Positions 34,141 through 43,621 of a stretch of DNA of 64,000 nucleotides are shown piece by piece. The stretch comes from Larix kaempferi. Lineage: Eukaryota; Streptophyta; Pinopsida; Pinales; Pinaceae. Each line of letters begins with the position of its first letter. Positions within the stretch are counted from its first letter, which is position 1. The notes beneath the pieces were generated by a model. It made no database searches. It was given only the letters and a program-made list of their open reading frames with translations, and had not been told where the DNA came from. The position numbers and the translations under genes were made by a program. The stretch covers positions 4,221,001 to 4,285,000 of the forward strand of contig BSBM01000125.1 in assembly GCA_027924585.1 (NCBI GenBank). Reading direction: 5' to 3'.

Positions 34141-35424
34141 ACCCGACAATCACTTGTTCACTATCTCGTCTGATGACCCATGGTATGGTGACATTTTGTT
34201 ATACCTGCGCACACAGAAGTTCAGACACAAAGTCACCCGTAATGAACGCCATCGCATCCGTCACCAGGCCTCTCGATATCTCCTCTTAGGCGATGTCCTT
34301 TACCGGTGGGGGGTTGACACCATTCTTCGTCATTGCCTTACACACGAGGAAGCTAAATACGTCCTTAACGACTGTCATAGCGGTGCCTGCGGCGGCCATT
34401 TCTCCGGGATGGCCACTGCCCAAAAGGTCATCCGCACCGGATACTTCTGGCCCACACTTTTCACCGACAGCATCACTGCGGTCAAGCATTGCCATAACTG
34501 CCAACTTTTTGCCCCCAAGGCCCAGACACCACCCGCTTCGTTACACCCAGTCATCACCGTTGGTCCCTTTTGTAAGTGGGCCATCGACTTCATGGAATGT
34601 AGACCCTCGTCTACCAACGGCCACAAGTACATCATTGTCGCCGTGGATTACTTCACCAAATGGGCCGAAGCCATGCCTACCTTCAATTGTACCGCTGACA
34701 CAACTGCCCATTTCTTTTTTAACCATGTTATCACTCGATTCGGGGTTCCTAAACAGTTAGTCTCAGACCATGGTTCACACTTCGAAGATTCCGTTTGGCA
34801 TGAGTTATCCACCCTACTCAAATTTGAACATCAGTTCTCCTCTGCTTACTACCCCCAAGGGAACGGCCAAGTAGAGGCCATTAACAAAATCCTCAAAACC
34901 ATCCTTCAATGCACCATTGACTGACATAAGTCCAATTGGCACCACATGCTCTTCCCCGCCTTATGGGCTTACCGTACATCCACCAAGACCGCCACTGGTT
35001 TTACCCCGTTTCACTTAGTTCACGGCGTAGAGTCTGTCCTCCCCACTGAGTGTCAGATACCTGCCTTGCAAATCGCCGTCGAGATTCTCCCCGACACCTC
35101 CCCACTCGAGAAACATCTGCTATCCCTCGAACAAGCCGATGAAGACCTCGTGCCGCTCTCCAGACCATTGAAGCTGCCAAGAACCGCTCCAAAGCTAGTT
35201 ACGACAAACATGTACACCCTTGAACTTTCCCCGAAGGGGACCTCGTCCTCGCCTATGACCAAGCCCATGACAAAACCGGTAAAGGGAAGTTCGAATCCAT
35301 GTGGCAAGGCCCTTACATCATGCAGACTTGTCTCGGCAAGGGGGCATACATCTTAGCCGACTCCGAAGGTCACCCTTTGCGCAACCCTCATAACGGGTTG
35401 TACCTTAAACGCTTTTATCCCTAA
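34141..35424 (+). pseudogene. Tat-N integrase
   Basis: The zinc domain is NDCHSGACGGHFSGMATAQK followed by KHCHNCQ. The core shows VAVDYFTKWAEAMPTF, VSDHGSHF and QGNGQVEAINK, so the D,D,E triad is intact. TGA at 34922 and a one-base frameshift near 35150 break the gene. In the shifted frame a further TGA stands where Tat-R has Arg. The end is YLKRFYP with TAA at 35422. The chromodomain found in some Ty3 groups is absent. Confidence 0.9.
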
Positions 35425-35527
35425 AAAACTCGCGGCCCCATTGGTCCGCATTGTACAGTTTGCTCTCTTTTTGTTTTTCACCTCTTTTAACGCGATCTTA
35501 CATTCCTCATTTTTTGCATGACCACAG

Positions 35528-35940
35528 ATGGACCATCTTCCACCTCACTATACTGGCTTCGCCGTTGGAGCAAGCCGCTGGTCTCCCAACCTGGCTTCTG
35601 CAGCGTGGGTCCTATATTCCCCTTCCCATGAAATGATTCACCTTGACGGAATCTGTATAGGCGCTGCTACCAATAACCAGGCAGAGTATGATGCTGTGAC
35701 CGGTCTCCTGAATGCTGCCCTCCAGATGGGCATACGTCACCTCCATGTGTTCCTTGACTCCCAGCTGCTTGTCTCCCAGCTCAACAACTACTACCAGGTG
35801 CGTGATCCCTGCCTGTTTAGAAAATTCCTGCGCACAAAACAACTCAGCCAATAGTTTGAATCCATCACATTCACCCATGTCCAAGAGCTCAAAATAGTGT
35901 CGCAAACCAAATGGCCAACAACATTATAGATTGGCACATC
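35528..35940 (+). pseudogene. Tat-N second (archaeal-type) RNase H
   Basis: GFAVGASRWSPNLASAAWVL, NNQAEYDAVTGLLNAA and FLDSQLLVSQLNNYYQVRD match the three acidic blocks of Tat-R. The first aspartate (ADGAS in Tat-R) is valine here (AVGAS). A stop after LRTKQLSQ and further shifts end the frame at 35854; remnants reach about 35940. It lies about 100 bp after integrase and converges with the antisense gene. Confidence 0.85.
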
Positions 35941-36013
35941 AATCACACCATGTAAAATCTCCATCATGCATAGCATCTCATAAAAATATATAAAAACCCA
36001 AAAAGATTGCAAG

Positions 36014-36291
36014 GGGCATCCACGTGCCTATCATCACATAACCATTTGCATCCATGTGCAATAAACAATACAAACCACATTCATATACAGGGGCATCCAC
36101 GTGCCTAGTCCTACATACATAGTGTTGCATCCATATGCGATACATCACATAACATACACAAGGGGCATCCATGTGCCCAACATCCTATACTACTTGCATC
36201 CACGTGCAATGTAAAACAGATCACAAATCATAAAGCGCATCCACGTGCGTACAACTAAACCAATATCACAAGAAGATGCATCCACGTGCAT
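36014..36291. repeat. Eight covarying micro-hairpins between the convergent genes of Tat-N
   Basis: Eight 16-base units share a loop TCCACG, TCCATG or TCCATA between 5-bp arms: 36014-36029 (GGGCA/TGCCT), 36046-36061 (TTGCA/TGCAA), 36091-36106 (GGGCA/TGCCT), 36125-36140 (TTGCA/TGCGA), 36163-36178 (GGGCA/TGCCC), 36194-36209 (TTGCA/TGCAA), 36235-36250 (GCGCA/TGCGT), 36276-36291 (ATGCA/TGCAT). Outer pairs change while pairing, with G-T wobbles, is kept. Spacing is 31-45 bp. Five units also create CACGTG. Confidence 0.9.
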
Positions 36292-36792
36292 ATATATATA
36301 TATATATATCAAAAAATACATGTTCAGTGTTATACATGTCCTGAGTACCCCTGTACTCAGCTATACAAAAAATGGCTATACATCCCTAAAGCCTACAAAA
36401 CTCGGGGGGAGTCCCCCGCACTCCCTAGTGAGAGTCGTACCCTGCATCACTTCCTACATCGGCCGCCTCTGAGTCCTCCCCCCGCTCCTCCTCCGGCAAG
36501 TCCTCATCCCCTGCGGGCTCCTGTGCCGGTGCCCTGTCCGCCAAGATAGCTACCCGGATCGCAATAGATTTGAACTCTCGGGGTGCTCTCATGCAATCCT
36601 GAACTACATCGGGATCCACATCCCGCCATCCCTCGTGGGTTACTCCAACTAGTAACCAATCCAGCAACACTCGAACGGACTCCAAATTCCCCTCCGCGTC
36701 CCTCCGATGCACCTCGCCTCGGCCGAGTAAGGTTGGTGCCGCCACATTTCCCCTACGTGCCACATGTCCTGGCGGCGGTCTCAGACCCACAT

Positions 36793-36887
36793 CTGTAGAT
36801 CACACATCAGTCAGTAACAGTATATATCATACCACACATCATATATAAAACTTGACATCCATAACATGTAAGTAAACCAATACGTAC
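36793..36887 (-). other. Intron in the Tat-N antisense gene
   Basis: On minus, GTACGTATTGG at the donor and GTGATCTACAG at the acceptor enclose 95 nt. Exon sequences WRPY and, after the junction Asp codon G/AT, VGLRPPPG are joined. Site and phase match the introns of Tat-L and Tat-R. Confidence 0.8.
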
Positions 36888-37859
36888 CGTATGGTCTCCA
36901 TGCCTGTCCTAGTGCTCGCGGCGCCTCTGGGTCTCCCGTGTAGTCCATATCCCTATACGGATAGTTGTCCAGTGGCAGTGGCATCTGTAGCCACTGCAGG
37001 TATAACTCATGGGTAAAGTACCTACCCACCTCTCCGCCACCCCGGTGGTGCATCATCTCGCCCCACCGCACCATCCGCGGCTCCCTCAAACCTCCTGCCC
37101 TAATCGGTACCTGCGGCCGCAGGGTGGGTACCCTCTCCATGAAAAATGCACATAGGAAGGAACCATAGCAAAACCCCTTCCCAGATTCCTTCACCGCTGT
37201 GAGCTGTCGCTACACACAGGTGAGGAACATCTGTCCCCACGCATAGTAGACCCCGTCCAGTACACGCTCCACAAGCTGCTCTGGCCACCAGACATCTTCT
37301 CCCGTGACTCGGACCCCAACACACGTACCACGCATGCTGCAATCGCCCGTATCGCTGGCTCCTGTAGGTCTAGCACCCGGAGTGCATTCCTATGCACGCT
37401 AGCCTCTGGAGAACAGTATCTCTCCAGCATATCCTCCATATCCACATCGGCGGATACTCTCGGCTACGTATCCGCCACTCTACCCAGACAGGGCAACCCT
37501 GTCAGGAAATACACATCAGTCAGGGTAAGGTCCACCTTCTCACCCTGCACCATGAAATCCTGTATGTCTAGATCCCAGAAACTCACTAGCCGGTTCAGCA
37601 GCAACCCTGCTGAATGCATCATGGGAAACTGTGCGAACTTCAGCAGTCCGCACATCCCTGACACCACCCGCACATGACCATCATCCCAGATGTAATCCAC
37701 TATCCCATCTGGGATCTCCCGCTCTCTCCATAGTACCAGCGGCATCCTCTCAAACACGCAAGGCAAACTCATCAGACTCATGTCAAAGAAATAAACCTTG
37801 CCCCCCCCGAGAAGTCCTAACAGCTCGATCCAAATTGTGGCTTTAGGCCCCCTTGCCAC

Positions 37860-38080
37860 GGTTTCTGACCACGGCTGTTTGGCTCACAGTCGTGGTCCAC
37901 AACCACGACTGTCAGTCCTGAACACGCAGTCCCAAACCGCGTGTTCAGCCTTGGAACACCCGGTCACAGACCGTGTGTTCCGCATCGAACCCCGCGGTCT
38001 CCATGCGCGTCATTCGCCGTGGAACCCATGGTCTCCGACCGTGGCTCACCCTAAAATACCCACGGTCCACCCCACATGGA
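37860..38080. repeat. Cluster of CCACGG/CCGTGG and CCGCG inverted repeats upstream of the main antisense exon
   Basis: A perfect 11-bp stem, ACAGTCGTGGT (37886-37896) and ACCACGACTGT (37902-37912), has a five-base loop. Further words of the types CACGG, CCGTGG, CCGCG and CGCGTGTTC follow to about 38080. In the gene model this falls in intron 1. Confidence 0.75.
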
Positions 38081-38275
38081 CCGTACAAGTAAACCTTGGC
38101 ACCCACTACCCACCCCCCGAACCCAAAAATCGTGCAGGTATGAGTTTGACGGAATACCTGTATCTCCCGGATTTGAAATTGGTCGGTCGGATCGTCCAGA
38201 AATGACACCTCAGCTCTGGTCCACTAGTCACAGTCAAATAGTACAAATGACACTTGTCATGTTGGACCCACACAC

Positions 38276-38283
38276 TATTTATA
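38276..38283 (-). promoter_or_regulatory. TATA box candidate of the Tat-N antisense gene
   Basis: The minus strand reads GACTATAAATAGTGTG. TATAAATA stands about 75 bp upstream of the first conserved residues of exon 1. Tat-R has TATATAAGG at the corresponding place (50735-50743). Confidence 0.5.
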
Positions 38284-38439
38284 GTCAGTTGACTTTTTCT
38301 TGTTTTGGCCATTATGAACCCATACGGAGTTCATTTTTTGAACCGTTTCCACCACCAGAATCAACACGACGAGACCATCCTGATGGTCACCTCGTTGCAT
38401 TATTTGGTCCCAGTAATTTTTTACACATTTTTTAGATGC

Positions 38440-40805
38440 CACTAGTCACCTCGGTTTGCGTGCCACATCGGTCGTTCTCCATTTTTCGCATATTTTATAT
38501 CATCGGATTCATTTTTCTGAGCTGGTGATGATGCTTGAGATCATTTCTTGCTCTCACCCCCAGATTTTTTGGGTATTTTTCTAAAACACCCCTAGTCACC
38601 TCGGTTTGCGTGCCACATCGGCCGTTATCCATTTTCGACACTCTTTATATCGCCGGATTCATTTTTCCGAGCTCGTGATGATGCTTGAGATCATTTCTCT
38701 CTCGCACCTGGTACAGTTTCAACATTGTGTCCCAACACCTTGCTGCCTCGGTTTGCACGCCAAATCGGCCGCCATCGGATTATTCCACACTTTTACATGA
38801 GCCATCCACTCCTGTCATACTGCAAATGTTTCATTATTTTGCCACCATTTCATTCACCCCGCAAGGAGGCCCACCAGTGTTCCCCCTCACCCTTGTTCTT
38901 GGTCATCACACATGTTCCTTGATTGAACACTTCCTCCTTGCCTGGCCATTCCTTTTGTTCGGTATAATTTTATCCCTTTTTCGGGCCGGACAAGTCTTTT
39001 GCGAAAAAGGCACTTAGGGAGTTTCTGTTAAGCTATTTTCTGACTCCTAAAACAATGAAAATATCGCCGAGCAATCTTGATTCCTTTCATGCTCGTTAGA
39101 GTACCTGAAAGGGCGTCTATCTGGTATAAGTTTACCCCTTTTCCGGACCTGGTAGACTAATTACGAAAAAGGAATACTCTAGTCACACCGGCTAGAAGAG
39201 TTCTTCATTGCATCCTTTTATGCTTCTTTGGGCCTTGGAGACTAAACATACGAAAAAGAAACCCCCTGGAGTCTTCTTATTTGCTTTCAAACTCTCTAAA
39301 ATTGAAAGCAACCACGAGCACGAACTGTCCTGGGCTCGTAAAATCCACACGACAGTACCATTCCATCATTTCAGAGTCTTCTTATTGCTTTCAGACTCCT
39401 TAAAATTGAAAGCAACCATGAGCATGAACTATCTTGGGCTCGTTTCAATCCACACGACAGTACCATTTTACACACACTTCTTCTAGTTCCTTAACCCATG
39501 AAGAAGTCATCCCGTGCCTCCAGGCACTATGATCGATCATCTCGGAAACACCCCCAATCAGGTCGCCTTTGTTCAGAGTATTCTGTAGTCTCCTGCCATT
39601 TTACCCCAGCTTGAGTCTCCCTCAGCCCAGGTTCCATCCCAGATCCAATACAGCTATGATCCCTTTCCCATCAGTCAGTTCCATATGCTGCCCGATCATC
39701 CCCATTATCATACTCTGAACAAAGGAAGTTTGAGTCCACCCACTCTACTTGCCCAGTTCTCCCCTCAGTTTGTCAGTCCTACCATTAGTACTATCACATT
39801 TCGATTCTCCACCTCGCGCTCCTATCAAGGAAACATCATTGCCTTGATAGTTGCAGGTCTCCCTCTGTCGATGACAGCCCCTCTATTCGAGAGGATAGAA
39901 TCAGAGGCCCCTGCGCCTTGGACCCATCACCATCTGTGGTGAGTGCCTACGAACCATTTTGGGAGGAGTCATCATTGCCTCTCCGAATGGTTGTTTCTCA
40001 CATGCTCGACTCCAGCACCTTGATCGCATCGTTGAGAATCGCGCAGGATTTACATCCCTACCATTATTTGTCGAAGACCCCGGATTTCCGCTGACTCTAG
40101 CACATTGGTGAGTCACTTCGGAACACCCAGTTGTATGTTCCCGTGGATGTCCAAACTGCGTTGGTGATTGTATTCGGAAGCCATCCAGTTATATGCTTCC
40201 TTGAGTACCCAGTACCGTCCCAGATCAGTCCCAGTTCAGTGTACCATTGCGAGTGTACCCCTTGTCACTCTAATCCAGCAGCTCATCAATTCCTTTGGTA
40301 CCACATTCAGTAGCACTGTTGTCATTCCAGTGTATCAGTTCTTCAGCTTAGACATGGTCAGCCCAACAGTATGTCCCAGATTTGTGTCCCCTCTGGACTC
40401 TTATGATGTACACAGTGGTTCTCTATGTATCTTTCAGGTCCCTCTTTTCGGGCCTCACAGTTCTTTTTATGTATCTTGATACGAGCATGGGTATGCCCGC
40501 CTCGTCCATATATTGATATTATTCCTCAGTCAGTATTTGAGGTCATGTATATTTCAGGTCCCCATTTTTTGGACCCCATTGTTATTATGTTATATCCTGA
40601 TACGAGCATGGGAATGCCCGCCTCGTCCATATGATCAGATGATTCCTCATCCATTATTGAGGTTATGTACTTTTAGTTCTTGCAGTTTGTTCGGGATCGT
40701 TGTTCCGGGCTTCAGTTTGTTTCTTCTCTTCTCCAAACCCCAGTAAAACCATATATGACTTATGATGTCCATCGGCCATACGATGAGCTCCTGCCCTTGC
40801 ACATC
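38440..40805 (+). other. Structured noncoding 3' region of Tat-N
   Basis: No gene seen. It contains three units of about 150 bp (TCGGTTTGC at 38451, 38601 and 38747), two of about 105 bp (near 39270 and 39376), and two of about 121 bp near 40482 and 40603 carrying a 23-base motif shared with Tat-R. A perfect 9-bp stem, CCTTTTTCG/CGAAAAAGG, is at 38975-39010. Parts (39010-39260) are collinear with the reverse complement of 50020-50560 in Tat-R. Confidence 0.75.
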
Positions 40806-40816
40806 AGGGGGCAATC
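40806..40816 (+). promoter_or_regulatory. Polypurine tract of Tat-N
   Basis: AGGGGGCAATC directly precedes the 3' LTR. Tat-R has AGGGGGCATC at the same place on its strand. It would prime plus-strand DNA synthesis. Confidence 0.75.
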
Positions 40817-41561
40817 TGTTAACACCCAAAAAGTGTTCACTACCTCATCTACCTCATTACGTGGCTCATTTGTCCATTTTCCTACCATATTTCCCTTAAA
40901 AACCCTAAAAATCCCACTAAAAAGCCTCCAAAAGGCCTAAAATGCCTCCAAAAGGCCACAAAACCATCAAAAAGGCCTCAAAAAGGCTAAAAAACCCCTT
41001 TTTCCTCCAAAAATATCCAAAATTCCTCTAAAATAACAAAATCCCTCTAAAAAGGGAATAAAAAAAATAAAATAATGAGGAAAAAGAGGAAAAAACCCTA
41101 TACAACTGCCCTAAACCATATGGTTCCCAAAACCATGGGCCAGCACTCCACCACCAAAAAACTATAAATAGGTGATGGAGACCCCTTATTTCACATCCAC
41201 AATCAAGTATACCCTTACTCTGCCAAAATCTCTCTTGAAACCCTAGCTCACCATTGAGCCACTTTCACCTCGAGAGCCCCTTTTGGCCCATTTCCACCAT
41301 TGGAGAAAGAGAAGAAGCACGTTGGAGCTTGGAGCAACCCTCTTGGACATTGCAAGAGCTTCACCAGCCTTCACATTGGAGGTAATATTAATACAAAAAC
41401 CTTTATTTACATATTTTTGTTTATGTTTCATGCACATGTTTTAGAGTAGTTTACATTTCTGTTTTAGCTTAATAATTTACATTTACTGAACTGCTACTAA
41501 GGAGTCCATTCTCCTTAGCAGGTGCTCAATTGCACAAGCTAGGGGTAAAACCCTAGCTACA
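40817..41561 (+). repeat. Tat-N 3' LTR
   Basis: 745 bp, the same length as the 5' LTR, with about 16 differences by eye. TATAAATA is at 41163-41170. It is followed by the target duplication CTTGT and then Copia-2 sequence. Confidence 0.93.
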
Positions 41562-42804
41562 CTTGTCCATATATGAAAGCAACTCTAAAACCTTTCTTAT
41601 CTAGTGTTGAGATAGAGAGTAGGTTCTTCTTCAAACCTAGTACATATAAAATTTCTTTCATCTTCAAGGGTGTTCCAGAATCAAGCTTGTAGCTTGCTTC
41701 ACCAATTCCCTTGATGGGATATTGATAATCGTCTCCTAGAGATACCTTTTGTGGAGAAGACTTTTCTTCAAGTCTTGAGAGAGTTTTCTTTTGACCTGTC
41801 ATGTGCTTTGAAGCACCACTATCAATGAGCCATGTATCTTCTCCAGGAGACATAGATCCAAAGAGTGCAGAAAATAGGACATATTCTTCTGGATCTTCTT
41901 TCTTTACTTTAGATCTTTTCCTTCGAGGCCTTTCCTCTTCTTCTTCTTCTTCTTCTTATTCATCACTATCATCTTCTGCCATATGTGCATGATGTCTTTT
42001 GTGAACAAACTTCTTCTTCTTTTCTGGTAAAGTACAGTTTCTAGCATATTGTCCTAGTTTAAGACAATTGAAACATTGGACTATGGAGAGGTCTCTTTCT
42101 GAGTTTGTTCCTCCTTTCCTTTTGAATCTATGAGAGGGTTGAGACTTCTTGTTGTCCACTTTCTTGAAGTGACCCTTTATTCCTCTTTTGGTGTGTGTAG
42201 CCAAGGCTTGGTCATCCTCCTTGAGAAGGGCTTCTCTGTTGGCTACCCTAGCCTCTTCTTGAACACAATCCTCCCATACTACATCAAACTTCATACTTTC
42301 TTTTCTGGCACACATAGTTTGTATAAATGACTCCTAAGGTCTAGTAAGACCATTTAGAGTAGTCATCACAATTTCATCTTCATCAAGAGTATCTCCAATG
42401 GCATCTAGTTGTTCCTTGATTTGTGAAACCCTTGAGAAGTAGTCTTGAATGGATTCTCCTTTGTGCATCTTGGTACTCTTCAACTGAGTTCTTAGGTTCA
42501 TCATCCTATTTATGTTCTTTCCTTCATACATTCTTCCTAGGGCATCATACATTTCCTTTGGAGTCTTCTTGGAAGCCACTTGGGAAATCAAGTGGTCTTT
42601 AATAGAATCAGCTATGATTCTCTTTTCCCTAATCAAATCCTTCCTATGCTTCTCTTTGGCTTCATCTTCTTCTAGTTCTGCAACTTCATCCTTGATATAT
42701 TGGGCAACATCATTCTCTTCAAGAATGAGACCAATTCTATATTTCCATGCCCAGAAATTCTCTATACCTTCTAGCTTGTCTTCAAGCTTAGTGCTTGGAG
42801 CCAT
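41562..42804 (-). pseudogene. Copia-2 gag and start of protease
   Basis: ATG at 42804 starts MAPSTKLEDKLEGIENFWAW. The Gag domain includes LRTQLKSTKMHKGESIQDYF and is stopped after TLNGLTRP; it resumes at 42315. The zinc knuckle reads CFNCLKLGQYARNC, with Gln in place of the zinc-binding His that Copia-1 keeps. After an acidic stretch and a stop, protease has WLIDSGASKHMTG and YPIKGIGEASYKLDSGTPLK. The gene is cut by Tat-N at 41562 and resumes at 25822. Confidence 0.9.
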
Positions 42805-43109
42805 CTTCTCTTGGGGGAGTCCAAGAGATAAGAGATAGAGTAATACTTACCAGGAGACTTTAACTTTTCACTTTTTCGGATCTACAACAGAATTTATAGT
42901 TTATCGCACTTTTGGTGAAACTAGGGTTTGACTTTCTCGGAGTTCTACCCAACCAAAAACATCGATCTAGGGCTCAAAAGATAGATCTTTAGAAGGGCTA
43001 TTCAGCCATGCAACCAGAATCCAAAAATACTAACTTTTGTAGAAACCATAATTTTGGGAGAGAGAGAGAAATATAATTTCACCTTGTGAAAGATGTTCTA
43101 TTCAGGATA

Positions 43110-43121
43110 GCTCTGATACCA
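43110..43121 (-). promoter_or_regulatory. Primer binding site of Copia-2
   Basis: On minus, TGGTATCAGAGC follows the LTR at once, a perfect match to the usual initiator Met-tRNA site of plant copia elements. The leader from here to gag (43109-42805) holds no other feature. Confidence 0.95.
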
Positions 43122-43621
43122 TGTTTAGTTTAAACTAATTTGACTAGCAATATCACTGAAAGAAACATAATCACAAGATAGACAAAGATTTTACCCTGGG
43201 AAACCCTCATGGGGTAGAAAACCCAGCAAAGCTTTCCTCAATAAGATGATCAACCAAAATACAAGATGTGCTCCAAGACTTGCCTCCTTCTCTACCTCCT
43301 ATGCAGACCTCTCAAACATAAGTGCGCTACTTTATGAGCTGAGCAAGTGTGAGATAAGTGAGGAGCAATCTCCTCTACTTATACTAGTTCCCGACTGACT
43401 AATTCCCTTATGGCGTCGACCTCTCCTAGTGAAGTCTAATAACCCCTAATTAATTAACTCAGGGATGACCCCCACATGGTGGATCTAATAACCCTGGTTA
43501 CCACAATCCATCGGAGGAATAAACATCCTTGGATACATAATAGAATTACCTCGAAGGGATGAAACATCTCTGGAATAATAAAGTACAAATATAATATTCT
43601 TAGAAGTTACAATATTCAACA
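43122..43621 (-). repeat. Copia-2 5' LTR
   Basis: 500 bp from TGTTTAG to ATTCAACA, followed by the target duplication ATTCT. About 30 differences from the left LTR by eye. Confidence 0.93.

Larger units (their letters stand above)
36425..38284 (-). pseudogene. Antisense accessory gene of Tat-N (plant-mobile-domain-like)
   Basis: The gene is opposite to pol. A TATA box at 38276-38283 precedes exon 1, with FLDDPTDQFQIRE near 38208-38160 and a possible donor CAG/GTATTC at 38157. The main exon (about 37800-36888) reads LWREREIPDG, GLLKFAQFPMMHS, FWDLDIQDFMVQGEKVDLTL and DVYFLTGLPCLG. It continues in other frames with GYGSFL-type FCYGSFLCAFFMERVPTLRP and PLDNYPYRDMDYTGDPEAP. The intron at 36793-36887 leads to the last exon ending at 36425. 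Defects: TAG at 37466-37464, a frameshift near 37300 and another TAG near 37210. TLTDVYFLTGLP resembles the plant mobile domain signature. The product's role is unknown. Confidence 0.72.
25823..41561 (+). mobile_element. Tat-N: full-length Tat/Ogre-type Ty3/gypsy element
   Basis: 15,739 bp with two 745-bp LTRs and the perfect target duplication CTTGT (25818-25822 and 41562-41566). Order: LTR, primer site TGGCGACTCC, long leader with a minisatellite, gag, protease, RT-RNase H, integrase, second RNase H, hairpin array, antisense gene, 3' region, polypurine tract, LTR. I count about 16 differences between the LTRs (about 2%). All gag-pol domains lie in one frame broken only by TAG and TGA codons, plus one frameshift near 35150. 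It is structurally complete but not coding-competent as assembled. Confidence 0.95.
20830..43621 (-). mobile_element. Copia-2: Ty1/copia element interrupted by Tat-N
   Basis: LTRs of 500 bp (20830-21329 and 43122-43621) are flanked by the perfect target duplication ATTCT (20825-20829 and 43622-43626). The minus-strand gag-pol is in copia order, split by Tat-N at 25823-41561. Without that insertion the element is about 7.1 kb. The primer site is a perfect TGGTATCAGAGC. LTRs differ by roughly 6% by eye, more than those of the inserted Tat-N. The region between RNase H and the left LTR holds 1.6 kb of tandem repeats. Confidence 0.95.

Noticed and set aside
36425-38284. Antisense gene as a host gene with the retrotransposon inserted beside it
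   Set aside because: It recurs at the same place and orientation inside three separate Tat elements, within the LTR boundaries of two of them, so it belongs to the element.
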